Below are positions 6,479 to 13,663 of a DNA stretch of 14,811 bases, piece after piece (positions within the stretch are counted from its first letter, which is position 1; every line of letters begins with the position of its first letter). A program made the position numbers and the translations under genes. This DNA comes from Saprospiraceae bacterium (lineage in GTDB: Bacteria > Bacteroidota > Bacteroidia > Bacteroidales > JAIPBB01): NCBI GenBank assembly GCA_021739805.1, contig JAIPBB010000113.1, positions 1 through 14,811 on the forward strand, written 5' to 3'. The notes under the pieces are model-generated. The model was not told the origin of the DNA. It did no database searches and worked only from the letters and a program-made list of their open reading frames with translations.

Positions 6479-6520
6479 CAAATATTATCTCATTATAGCA
6501 TTACATCATTATATCATTAT

Positions 6521-7510
6521 TTATTCAGTACAATTCTGACAAATATCAATTTCCTTGCGGGATTTTAAAATTTTATTCCGAAATGATTTATAATCCTGGT
6601 TTTTCCAAATATCAATTAACTTTTCTTTTTGCAAATCACCAAACTGATATTTTGCATCCTTATCAAAACAACAAGGAACGACTTTTCCATCCCAGCTTAT
6701 AACGCAGGAAGTCCACATTCTCAAACATTTGTTTGGCATTTTTCCTTTTATTACGAATTTTCCATTTTCTTCAATATAGCGGGAGTATTTTTTGTTTGCA
6801 GGTATTAAATCAGCATTTTGAGAAGGCTCATAAATTTGAGCTGACTTTATTTCAACTTTATTTACACCCAAATCCTTTGAAAGTTTTTTAATATCTTCAA
6901 TTTGATGCTCATTATGTTTGAAAACTATAAACTGAATAACGATATACGGAAAAGAAGATTTCAATTCTTTTTTTTGTAAAACAAGGTTTTTTATTCCTTC
7001 TAAAACTTTATTTAATTCTCCGCCTTTTCTGTATTTTTCATAGGTTTCCTGATTGGTGCCATCAACTGAGATTATCATTTTATCTAAACCCGATTCAATA
7101 ATCTTTCTTGAGTTTTCAATATCTAAAAAGTGAGCATTAGTAGATGTTGTAGTGTAAATGTTTTTGCTTTTTGCATATTTCACAAAATCAAAGAATTTGT
7201 CATTAAGCAAAGGTTCGCCCTGAAAATAAATAATTAGGTAAAATAGTTTTTTATAGAGTTGGTCGATTGTTGTTTTAAAAAGCTCAAAATCCATTTTGCC
7301 GGTTGGACGGGTGAATTGCTTTAATCCTGAAGGGCATTGAGTACAACCCAAATTGCATGAAGTTGTTGGTTCGATTGAAATGGAATAAGGCATTCCTTTA
7401 TGGAATGATTTTTTTATAATAATTGAAAAATAATAACTGAAAAACAATTTTAGCAAATTGAATATTCGCTTAAATGTAAGTTTAGAAAGAAGATTTAAAT
7501 TGTCTTTCAT
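6521..7510 (-). CDS. Radical SAM protein with SPASM domain
   Basis: A 329-residue protein. After a basic, hydrophobic N-terminus (about 10-35) that may touch the membrane, SIEPTTSCNLGCTQC carries the radical-SAM cluster motif C52-x3-C56-x2-C59. YFQGEPLLN is the SAM-binding GEP motif and MIISVDGTNQETYEKYRKGG is a typical mid-barrel block. The C-terminus has SPASM-type cysteines: C262, C269, the C280-C281 pair in KVVPCCFD, and C324 and C327 in CQNC. They should bind one auxiliary Fe-S cluster, or two. Such proteins modify peptides, sugars or lipids, or mature other enzymes; the substrate cannot be inferred because there is no precursor-peptide gene beside it. A -7 box (TAAATTTG on the minus strand, 7568-7575) precedes it. 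It is divergent from the ATPase-TOPRIM operon. Confidence 0.9.
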   Translation of the reverse strand: MKDNLNLLSKLTFKRIFNLLKLFFSYYFSIIIKKSFHKGMPYSISIEPTTSCNLGCTQCPSGLKQFTRPTGKMDFELFKTTIDQLYKKLFYLIIYFQGEPLLNDKFFDFVKYAKSKNIYTTTSTNAHFLDIENSRKIIESGLDKMIISVDGTNQETYEKYRKGGELNKVLEGIKNLVLQKKELKSSFPYIVIQFIVFKHNEHQIEDIKKLSKDLGVNKVEIKSAQIYEPSQNADLIPANKKYSRYIEENGKFVIKGKMPNKCLRMWTSCVISWDGKVVPCCFDKDAKYQFGDLQKEKLIDIWKNQDYKSFRNKILKSRKEIDICQNCTE

Positions 7511-7567
7511 TATTAATTATAGAGCTTGTTTGATAGTTTTGGACTAAACGACATAAATTTTTTCATG

Positions 7568-7575
7568 CAAATTTA
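7568..7575 (-). promoter_or_regulatory. -7 element upstream of the radical-SAM gene
   Basis: Minus-strand TAAATTTG matches TAnnTTTG exactly, about 58 bp before the ATG. No TTTG is found at the expected -33 distance, so the promoter is incomplete or relies on an activator. Confidence 0.4.
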
Positions 7576-7622
7576 CACAAACGTATGAATAAAATTTATA
7601 CAGAGTTACGAGATGAATTTTA

Positions 7623-7653
7623 TTTGCACTATGGATATAATTTTTTATTTTTG
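7623..7653 (+). promoter_or_regulatory. Bacteroidota-type promoter of the ATPase-TOPRIM operon
   Basis: TTTG (7623-7626), a 19-nt spacer and TATTTTTG (7646-7653) match the -33/-7 consensus. The predicted start is near 7660, leaving a leader of only about 12 nt before the ATG at 7672. The operon therefore has its own promoter. Confidence 0.6.
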
Positions 7654-7671
7654 CTTATTAACTAATTTAGA

Positions 7672-8943
7672 ATGATAAAAACTATAGAAATAAAAAATTT
7701 TAAATCTATTGATAAGCTGAAATTGGAAATTGATAGATTTAATATTTTGATTGGTGAAAATGGTTGCGGTAAAAGTAATATTTTAGAAGCAATTGCATTT
7801 GGTGCTGCTGCAAGTGCAAATCAGCTAAAAAGTGAGTTTCTGACTTCAAGAGGTGTAAGGACATCAAAACCAGAGTTAATGAGAGCAGGGTTTTCAAAAG
7901 CAAATACTAAAAAAGAAATTCATATTAATTTTAAAATACAAAAATCAGTAGATGCCCTTATTAACAACGTTATGAATGGGGAGAGCCCCAAAGATATTAT
8001 TTTGCATGGATTTAAGAATATTGAATATAAACTTCAAAATGATAATGAGCCATACTCTGACTGGTATGATGTTGAAAAAGTTGAAATGACTGAAAATATT
8101 CCTAGGATTTTATTGGATTTATTTTCTGGGAAAATGATTGCTGAACTTGATGAAAAAGAAAAAATTATAGAAATAAGAAAAATTCTTTATGAATTAATTG
8201 ACAAAATACCAGGTGATGATATTCAAGAAATTTTAAGAAGCAAAGGGACCAAATTAATTTTAGAAGAGCAATATATTAAAGATAAATACGATGCTTCACT
8301 GTCAGATTTTACAATTTATTCACCAGAAAATAATTTTTTAAGAAAGTTTGAAGACGAAGAAAAAACACAACCATTAGGAACCAAAGGCGAAGGATTGTTT
8401 AAGCTTATAAAAGTTTTTTCAGAAGAGAAAAATAGAACTTCAATAAAAGAGATAAAACAATATTTGAAAATTATTGATTGGTTTGAAGATTTTGAAATAA
8501 CAAAAAAAGCCTTTGGTGGTGAGAAAAACATTAATCTAAAAGACAGATTTATTGATGAGCAATTATTCATCCAACAGCATAATGCAAATGAAGGATTTTT
8601 ATTTTTGCTCTTTTATTTGAGTTTATTCATTAGCAAAAATACTCCTTCCTTTTTTGCTGTTGATAACATAGAAGCCTCCTTTAATCCGAAACTTTGTTCA
8701 GAGGTAATAAAAATTTTAAATGAATTATCAAAAAAATATAATAAGCAAGTAATACTCACAACTCATAATCCATTTATTTTAGATGGATTAGACTTAAATG
8801 ATAATGAGCAAAGATTGTTTACAATCAAAAGAAATGTAAATGGTGAAACACTAGCGAAACGAATTTTACCCAATAAATCAAAAATTAAGTTATCAGAAGC
8901 CTGGATGTCAGGTTTTATTGGAGGACTCCCTAAAAATTTTTAA
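7672..8943 (+). CDS. SMC/OLD-like ABC ATPase (AAA_15/AAA_21 type), first gene of an ATPase-TOPRIM pair
   Basis: A 423-residue ATPase. It begins MIKTIEIKNFKSIDKL, typical of RecF/SMC/OLD-like proteins, with Walker A G28-ENGCGK-S35. A helical insert spans about 85-290. The signature-like segment is NANEG (304-308), followed by LLFYLSLF. Walker B is FFAVDNIEASFNP, with D331 followed by N332 where most ABC ATPases have glutamate, and E334 two residues on. The H-loop is TTHNP (363-367). It lacks a fused TOPRIM nuclease, which full OLD proteins carry; instead a separate TOPRIM-like gene follows after 2 nt. By analogy with OLD, PARIS (AriA) and RloA-type ATPases, it probably senses phage infection or damaged nucleic acid and controls its partner. 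That role is inference; the fold is firm. Confidence 0.85.
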   Translation: MIKTIEIKNFKSIDKLKLEIDRFNILIGENGCGKSNILEAIAFGAAASANQLKSEFLTSRGVRTSKPELMRAGFSKANTKKEIHINFKIQKSVDALINNVMNGESPKDIILHGFKNIEYKLQNDNEPYSDWYDVEKVEMTENIPRILLDLFSGKMIAELDEKEKIIEIRKILYELIDKIPGDDIQEILRSKGTKLILEEQYIKDKYDASLSDFTIYSPENNFLRKFEDEEKTQPLGTKGEGLFKLIKVFSEEKNRTSIKEIKQYLKIIDWFEDFEITKKAFGGEKNINLKDRFIDEQLFIQQHNANEGFLFLLFYLSLFISKNTPSFFAVDNIEASFNPKLCSEVIKILNELSKKYNKQVILTTHNPFILDGLDLNDNEQRLFTIKRNVNGETLAKRILPNKSKIKLSEAWMSGFIGGLPKNF

Positions 8944-8945
8944 AA

Positions 8946-9596
8946 ATGTCTATTGGTATTATATCTGAAGGAATAACTGACCAGGTTGTTATTACAAATC
9001 TCATCTATGGGTATTTTAATAATACTGATATTAATGTTGAACCCTTACAACCAAAAGATAAAGAGCCTTTTGGGTGGACAAAAGTTTTTAAGTATTGTGG
9101 AACTAATGACTTTAAGGAAGCTTTTATTTGGTATGATTATGTTATTATTCAGATTGATACTGACACGCATGCAGATTGGGAATATAGTAATATTCCACTT
9201 GTATCTTCAAGAGATGAGAAAACAATAAAGAATCAAATTGATAGAGTAGTTGAAATTTTTGTTGAAATAATTGGAGAAGACTTTTACAAAGAAAATAATG
9301 ATAAAATAATATTTGCTATATCTGTCGAAACTATTGAATGTTGGATTTTGCCTTTTTATACAAATCGAAAAGCACATGCGGGGAAAATAGGAAATTGCTT
9401 GCAAACTCTTAATCGAGAATATATTAATCCAAAATTTGGATTTACTATCGACCCTAAAAGGAAAGCCTATGATAATAGCAGATATTATGAGATTGTAACT
9501 GCTCCAATGAAAAATAATCGTGAATTAAAAAAGAATCAATCCTTAAATCCAAGTTTGAAGATATTTGTTAATAATCTTCAGAAAATAAAGAAATAA
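8946..9596 (+). CDS. TOPRIM-like (DUF4276/RloB-type) protein, partner of the ATPase
   Basis: A 216-residue protein that starts with a hydrophobic strand and SEGITD (7-12), then VIIQIDTDTHADW (66-78). The glutamate E8 and the D71-x-D73 pair fit the metal-binding E...DxD of TOPRIM nucleases. ISVETIECWILPFYTN in the middle resembles the conserved E-x-W block of small TOPRIM-like families such as DUF4276 and RloB. Its ATG lies 2 nt after the ATPase stop, so the two are co-translated and probably form one complex. In PARIS, the TOPRIM partner AriB is released by the ATPase AriA and cleaves tRNA; in OLD proteins the TOPRIM part cuts DNA. Which applies here is unknown. The gene ends 1 bp from the convergent AraC gene. 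Fold confidence is moderate because only motifs were judged. Confidence 0.7.
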   Translation: MSIGIISEGITDQVVITNLIYGYFNNTDINVEPLQPKDKEPFGWTKVFKYCGTNDFKEAFIWYDYVIIQIDTDTHADWEYSNIPLVSSRDEKTIKNQIDRVVEIFVEIIGEDFYKENNDKIIFAISVETIECWILPFYTNRKAHAGKIGNCLQTLNREYINPKFGFTIDPKRKAYDNSRYYEIVTAPMKNNRELKKNQSLNPSLKIFVNNLQKIKK

Positions 9597-9597
9597 T

Positions 9598-10638
9598 TTA
9601 CTTTAATCCATCCTTAAACTCCTTAGGCGACACTCCTGTAAATTCTTTAAAAACCCTGTTAAATGTTGATTTGGAATTAAAACCACAATCGAAAGCAATT
9701 GCAAGCAAAGTGAAAAATCGTTGATCGTCTTCTTGTAGCTTTTTCTTTACTTCTTCAACTCTGTAAGAATTGATTAATTGATAGAAATTTGTATTCATTT
9801 CGTGATTTAGAATTGAAGACAGCTCTGTTGTGTCCATCGATAAATGGTAAGCCAGTTTATCAATTGTCAACTCGTTATCTAGATGGATTTTATCTTGCTT
9901 AAAAGCATTTTCAATTAGTATTTGTTTATCAGGATTTTCGCTGATAATGACTTTCTTTTTGAGTTTTTGGGCTTGGTTGTTTTGTTCTTTAAATTGTTTG
10001 GTGATGCTTAAATATCCAATTAAAAACATTCCAATAGCCATTATTAAGTCGAACCATAGTTTAGTTCCTAAATTGAAATTAAAGTCCACAACATTAAAAA
10101 GAAAAATTATTATAGGTAAAATAACGATTAAAATAACTGCAAAGCTTAGTAGTAAAGACGAAATATATAATGATGAATCATCAAAGAAGCGACCACTAAA
10201 TTGTCTTTTTTTATAAACCCTTATTAATAAAGTAAGAAGTGTATAAAATACATAGATGAGAATTAATGCATAGCTTATTAATAGAATTGGTGCAAAGCTA
10301 AATGCTTCATTAAACAACCAAGTAAGAGCATTAAAAAAAGCAACAATTAATGGTAATATAAATAGATGACTCTTAAAAGGACTTTTTATAGAGATTGTCA
10401 ATTGCAGAATAAATAAAGAAATAAAAGAGGTGATTATAAAAATAAAACTAATATTCAAGATGTCTGACAGTAGAAATCCATATCCTTCAGGAAGAATCAA
10501 AACAGTTAACTGAATCAAAGCACACATTATCATTATAATGCTAAGAGAATATTTTTCGATAGTTTTTAATCTGCTTGAAAGAAGCAAAGAAGACCAAAGC
10601 AAAGCCTGAAGTACGATTAATATATTTATTGTTTCCAT
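9598..10638 (-). CDS. AraC-family regulator with N-terminal multi-TM domain
   Basis: A 346-residue protein. Residues 1 to about 212 hold about seven hydrophobic segments, then a charged linker (KQFKEQNNQAQKLKKK). The C-terminal region, about 245-346, is an AraC/XylS double helix-turn-helix: LTIDKLAYHLSMDTTELSSI is the first HTH, and TLLAIAFDCGFNSKSTFNRV with FKEFTGVSPKEFK is the highly conserved second. It should be a membrane-bound transcription factor responding to an envelope or extracellular signal, an architecture common in Bacteroidota. It is co-transcribed with the PH-like membrane protein 3 nt upstream, which may be its sensor partner or target. Its 3' end faces the TOPRIM gene with a single base between stop codons. 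Ligand and regulon are unknown. Confidence 0.9.
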   Translation of the reverse strand: METINILIVLQALLWSSLLLSSRLKTIEKYSLSIIMIMCALIQLTVLILPEGYGFLLSDILNISFIFIITSFISLFILQLTISIKSPFKSHLFILPLIVAFFNALTWLFNEAFSFAPILLISYALILIYVFYTLLTLLIRVYKKRQFSGRFFDDSSLYISSLLLSFAVILIVILPIIIFLFNVVDFNFNLGTKLWFDLIMAIGMFLIGYLSITKQFKEQNNQAQKLKKKVIISENPDKQILIENAFKQDKIHLDNELTIDKLAYHLSMDTTELSSILNHEMNTNFYQLINSYRVEEVKKKLQEDDQRFFTLLAIAFDCGFNSKSTFNRVFKEFTGVSPKEFKDGLK

Positions 10639-10641
10639 GGC

Positions 10642-11142
10642 TTATCCTTTTTTGATTTGTTGAAGAAAAGATTTTAGCTCTTCAGATTTTTGAGTTCCTA
10701 TAAGGATTTTTTGTCCGTTTTTTAACTCTAATTGCAAACCGATTTTTCCACTGACATTAAAAGCTTTTCCGTGTTTTTTGTTGAAAACAGTACGGTAGCC
10801 ATATCCACCATATTCTTTCATCGGACGATAAATCCTAATATAGCATTTATCAATTTCTTCCCAACTAATTTTTCTGAATTTTGTGTGAAAAGGTTTGTAC
10901 CTGTATGAAATTCCTGTTTCATCAATTTCAGTTATTAAAATTGTTGTTTTTAATAAAATGAATAGGGCAATAGGAACTAAATAAAATCCAATCATAAATA
11001 ATATGCTTGGTGAATCATCACCTAAATGAAAAACATAGCGTTGAATCAGGTCGGCTGTTGGGAGTAAAAAGAAAAGGATAACTACATAATAAATCCATTT
11101 TTGTTTTTGGTCTTGAACTTCGGTAAATTTTAGTGTTTTCAT
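10642..11142 (-). CDS. PH-domain-like membrane protein, first gene of the AraC operon
   Basis: A 166-residue protein with two TM segments (about 17-37 and 47-68) and a cytoplasmic C-terminal part rich in beta strands: TTILITEIDETGISYRYKPF, KISWEEIDKCYIRIYRP, GLQLELKNGQKILIGTQ and the final helix SEELKSFLQQIKK. Two TMs followed by strands with ISWEEI and a closing helix fit bacterial PH-like membrane proteins, for which no biochemical role is established. The gene lies 3 nt before the AraC regulator and is surely co-transcribed with it. A candidate -7 box (TACTTTTG, minus strand, 11175-11182) lies upstream. The domain assignment is by pattern only. Confidence 0.7.
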   Translation of the reverse strand: MKTLKFTEVQDQKQKWIYYVVILFFLLPTADLIQRYVFHLGDDSPSILFMIGFYLVPIALFILLKTTILITEIDETGISYRYKPFHTKFRKISWEEIDKCYIRIYRPMKEYGGYGYRTVFNKKHGKAFNVSGKIGLQLELKNGQKILIGTQKSEELKSFLQQIKKG

Positions 11143-11174
11143 AATTTCAAATTTAAGAATTAATAATTTTGAAA

Positions 11175-11182
11175 CAAAAGTA
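11175..11182 (-). promoter_or_regulatory. Candidate -7 element of the PH-like/AraC operon
   Basis: Minus-strand TACTTTTG matches TAnnTTTG about 33 bp before the ATG, without a clear -33 TTTG. Just upstream, GTCC (11204-11207) and GGAC (11221-11224) form a short inverted repeat that could be an operator. A second match (TAAATTTG, 11148-11155) is so close to the ATG that it would give a leaderless transcript. Confidence 0.35.
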
Positions 11183-11258
11183 GATTTTACAAGACCCTAA
11201 ATCGTCCCGATAAAAAGATAGGACTAAAAAAATGGGTGCTAAAGAAATTGAGACCTGT

Positions 11259-12596
11259 TCAATTGCTCTCAACTGCACCGGTTCGTTCTCTATATAATTT
11301 TATCTTTCCATCCAGCTCAATCGCAACTACTGTAAAGTATTCATCCAGAATATTCTCAGGAAGTTCAATATAAATTATTCCCGGATATTTATTCCATGAA
11401 ACTTTACAAAACATTGTACTATTTAGCTCGCTTCCATTAGCTATCACTGAAATTTTATTGATTTTATTTGATATTCCTTTAATAGAAATTTTACCGTCTT
11501 TTGGTTTATCTCTAACGAACAAATATAAAATTGTGCTGTCTTTTGATAAAGTGCTTGGACCATAAAAATGGTCATAAGGAATTCCCTTTTCAGTGCTGTA
11601 GATTGCTTCACCATGTTTTGAAGTCCATTTCCCTAATTCTTTTAAAATATTGACCTGCTCAGCCGGAATTGTACCATCCGCTTTTGGACCAATATCAAGC
11701 AAAAGATTCCCACCTTTACTAATACAGTCAACAAAAATATCAATTACCTGCTGAGGTGATTTATAAAATGTATCCTTTGGTTGATATCCCCATGAAGTAT
11801 TCATTGTCATGCATAACTCCCAATACTCCCAGTTAGGCCTAACAACCGGAATACCAATTTCAGGAGTTTTATAATCACCATTTCCTTGTAGTCTTGAGTT
11901 GAAAATCACATTTGGACTATTTTCAGTTAAAATCGATTTTGTTTTTTCGATTTCCCATTCTTTTGCATTATGCTCCCAATCACCATCAAACCACCAGAGG
12001 TCAGGATTATAAATGTCTCTTAATTCTTTCAATTGACCTTGATAATAATTTAAAAATTTATTCCACCTTTCAGGCTCATCAGCTATTTTGTACCTTTTAA
12101 CTTTTCGTGTAAAATCAGTATAATCACTATATGACCAATCAGGAAGTGAATAATACAAACCAACTTTAAGATTGTTTTTTCTCAATGCAGTAATAAAAGG
12201 TGATAAAACATCTTTTTTTGCAGCAGAATTTATCGAATTTAAACTTCCGAATTTTGTATCCCAAAGAGCAAATCCATCATGATGCTTTGATGTTATAACA
12301 GAATATTTTGCCCCACTTTCTTTTATCAGTTTAGCCCAATATTCGGGATTGTAATTTTTAGCTGTAAAGCCATCAGTTTGTTTTAGATAGTCTTTGTGTG
12401 AAATATGACCATTATAAAAAGACCATGATTCACTTACTCCGTTTACAGCATAAATTCCCCAATGAATAAAAATGCCAAGCTTTGCATCTTTAAACCATTG
12501 CATTTTATTATGATACACTATTGAATCAGTTTCATTAAAATTTTGAGATTGGACTAAAAATGGAATTATTAGTAGGAAAAACAATATTTTTTTCAT
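11259..12596 (-). CDS. Secreted alpha-L-fucosidase, glycoside hydrolase family 29
   Basis: A 445-residue protein with a Sec signal peptide (MKKILFFLLIIPFLVQSQ, cleavage near 17-18). The GH29 barrel follows: WFKDAKLGIFIHWGIYAVNG (34-53), YSVITSKHHDGFALWD (98-113), VGLYYSLPDWS (145-155), and DLWWFDGDWEH (199-209), in which D204 is the expected catalytic nucleophile. WELCMTMNTSWGY and KGGNLLLDIGPKADGTIP are further family blocks, and a short beta-rich C-terminal domain follows. The enzyme should release alpha-linked L-fucose from fucosylated glycans in the periplasm or at the surface. I did not identify the acid/base residue or assign subfamily A or B. Unlike many Bacteroidota glycosidases it is not beside SusC/SusD genes. 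It lies 27 bp after a secreted protein of unknown function, probably in one operon. Confidence 0.95.
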   Translation of the reverse strand: MKKILFFLLIIPFLVQSQNFNETDSIVYHNKMQWFKDAKLGIFIHWGIYAVNGVSESWSFYNGHISHKDYLKQTDGFTAKNYNPEYWAKLIKESGAKYSVITSKHHDGFALWDTKFGSLNSINSAAKKDVLSPFITALRKNNLKVGLYYSLPDWSYSDYTDFTRKVKRYKIADEPERWNKFLNYYQGQLKELRDIYNPDLWWFDGDWEHNAKEWEIEKTKSILTENSPNVIFNSRLQGNGDYKTPEIGIPVVRPNWEYWELCMTMNTSWGYQPKDTFYKSPQQVIDIFVDCISKGGNLLLDIGPKADGTIPAEQVNILKELGKWTSKHGEAIYSTEKGIPYDHFYGPSTLSKDSTILYLFVRDKPKDGKISIKGISNKINKISVIANGSELNSTMFCKVSWNKYPGIIYIELPENILDEYFTVVAIELDGKIKLYRERTGAVESN

Positions 12597-12623
12597 TTTA
12601 AATTATTTTAGTATGAATTCTAA

Positions 12624-13196
12624 TCAACTTATCCAACATTCAAATTTCTTCACTAAAACCCAGTAATTATTTCCCATATTCTTATATAAATAAATACAAC
12701 TGGATTCGCAAGTCATGCCACAAAGGAAGTTTTTCTGAATCAGCACATAAGCTTCACCCCTTGTAAATAATGGGACAGTATAATTATAGAATTGATAATT
12801 TTTTAATTTCTCCGTTTTCTTAGCATTTTCAAAATCATTTTTCCATTTAACAACAATTCCTTTTGTTGAAACTGTGGATATAGTCCTGTAAAAGTGATTT
12901 TCAATATATTCAAAATCTTTATCCGAAAAATACTCCTTGCATTGTTCATAAAAATGAACGTGAACGATTTGCTTAATATAGGCAGAGTCAAGAGTAAAAA
13001 TTGGTGTTCCAAACCAATCGGCTATTCTTGAATTAATTTGTTTGACCTTTTTCTTATCATCGTCGTTTCTTGGAGAATTGCTAATTTCCCAATTCATAAA
13101 TTTATAAACATCGCTATCATTAACAAAAGGAGAATAAGATTGTGAATTTGCATGAAATGAAATCAGTATTAAAAAAAGCATCAGGATTCTATTCAT
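12624..13196 (-). CDS. Secreted protein of unknown function, upstream of the fucosidase
   Basis: A 190-residue protein beginning with a signal peptide (MNRILMLFLILISFHANS, likely cleavage before Q19), so it should be periplasmic or exported. I do not recognise a domain. Four cysteines cluster near the end (C159, C163 and C167 in CGMTCESSC, and C188), which could form disulphides outside the cytoplasm. The region around 110-150 alternates charged strands, and the protein ends in CWIS. It precedes the fucosidase by 27 bp on the same strand, so co-transcription is likely, but a functional link is not shown by the sequence. No perfect TAnnTTTG was found upstream. Confidence 0.7.
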   Translation of the reverse strand: MNRILMLFLILISFHANSQSYSPFVNDSDVYKFMNWEISNSPRNDDDKKKVKQINSRIADWFGTPIFTLDSAYIKQIVHVHFYEQCKEYFSDKDFEYIENHFYRTISTVSTKGIVVKWKNDFENAKKTEKLKNYQFYNYTVPLFTRGEAYVLIQKNFLCGMTCESSCIYLYKNMGNNYWVLVKKFECWIS

Positions 13197-13619
13197 TTTC
13201 TTGAATTATTTATTTATGGAAATCTTTATTAAACAATAATAGTTGTATTTAGCTAATCCCATATTCTGTCAATAGCTTATTTTAGCAAGTGTAAAATTAA
13301 ATTATTTAAGCTTGTAATCAAAGATGCAAATAAATGGAATAAAATTTAAATGACCTTAGAAAAGCATTGTAATAAAAAAAGAAACGGAAGAATAACAAAT
13401 CCATAAAGACTAAAAATATTGGATAAATCTAGTGCCAAAACAACAACTAATAACCAAAATACTAGAAGTTTCATTTTGATTAAATGATTTTTGGGGAAAA
13501 GTCGCAGTCAACAATATTAATTTTGAATTAAACAAGATGGAAATAGATTCAATTTTATCTTACATTATTAATCCACAATCTAAAATACTGAAATCCTTTT
13601 TTATATCAAAAATCATTAT
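13197..13619. other. 423-bp low-coding stretch
   Basis: This AT-rich interval between a leftward and a rightward gene holds only the small ORF at 13346-13474 (annotated separately). 13197-13345 must include the leader and promoter of the 190-aa secreted protein, but I see no clean consensus there. 13475-13619 contains an open plus-strand frame (ATG at 13536, 31 codons) with no upstream signal or recognisable family, which I do not call as a gene. Confidence 0.5.
13346..13474 (-). CDS. 42-aa hydrophobic small membrane protein
   Basis: A short open frame on the minus strand from ATG at 13474 to TAA at 13346. It encodes MKLLVFWLLVVVLALDLSN followed by a turn (IFSLYG) and a second hydrophobic stretch (FVILPFLFLLQCF), ending SKVI. 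The layout is two closely spaced TM segments around a short polar loop with D16, S18 and N19, a believable small membrane protein rather than random translation. The C-terminal K and short tail suit an in-out-in hairpin. Its function is unknown; small proteins of this kind can be toxin, regulatory or envelope components. No strong promoter box is visible just upstream. It is isolated in an otherwise gene-poor gap, and conservation was not tested. Confidence 0.5.
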   Translation of the reverse strand: MKLLVFWLLVVVLALDLSNIFSLYGFVILPFLFLLQCFSKVI

Positions 13620-13627
13620 TACATTTG
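13620..13627 (+). promoter_or_regulatory. -7 element upstream of the lipoprotein gene
   Basis: TACATTTG matches TAnnTTTG. With a start near 13634 the leader would be about 30 nt before ATG 13664. The -33 position holds only a T-run (13597-13602), so this is half a consensus. It overlaps a TTG at 13625 in the lipoprotein frame and argues against that upstream start. Confidence 0.4.
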
Positions 13628-13663
13628 TTTGAATATTTAATTGAATTACAAATTGATATAATA

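Noticed and set aside
13536..13631. Plus-strand 31-codon ORF before the lipoprotein gene
   Set aside because: It has no recognisable family or hydrophobic pattern and runs into the -7 box of the next gene; composition is that of AT-rich intergenic DNA.
13625..13663. TTG start 13 codons upstream for the lipoprotein
   Set aside because: It would place extra residues before the signal peptide and lies inside the TACATTTG promoter box; ATG 13664 gives a proper lipobox.
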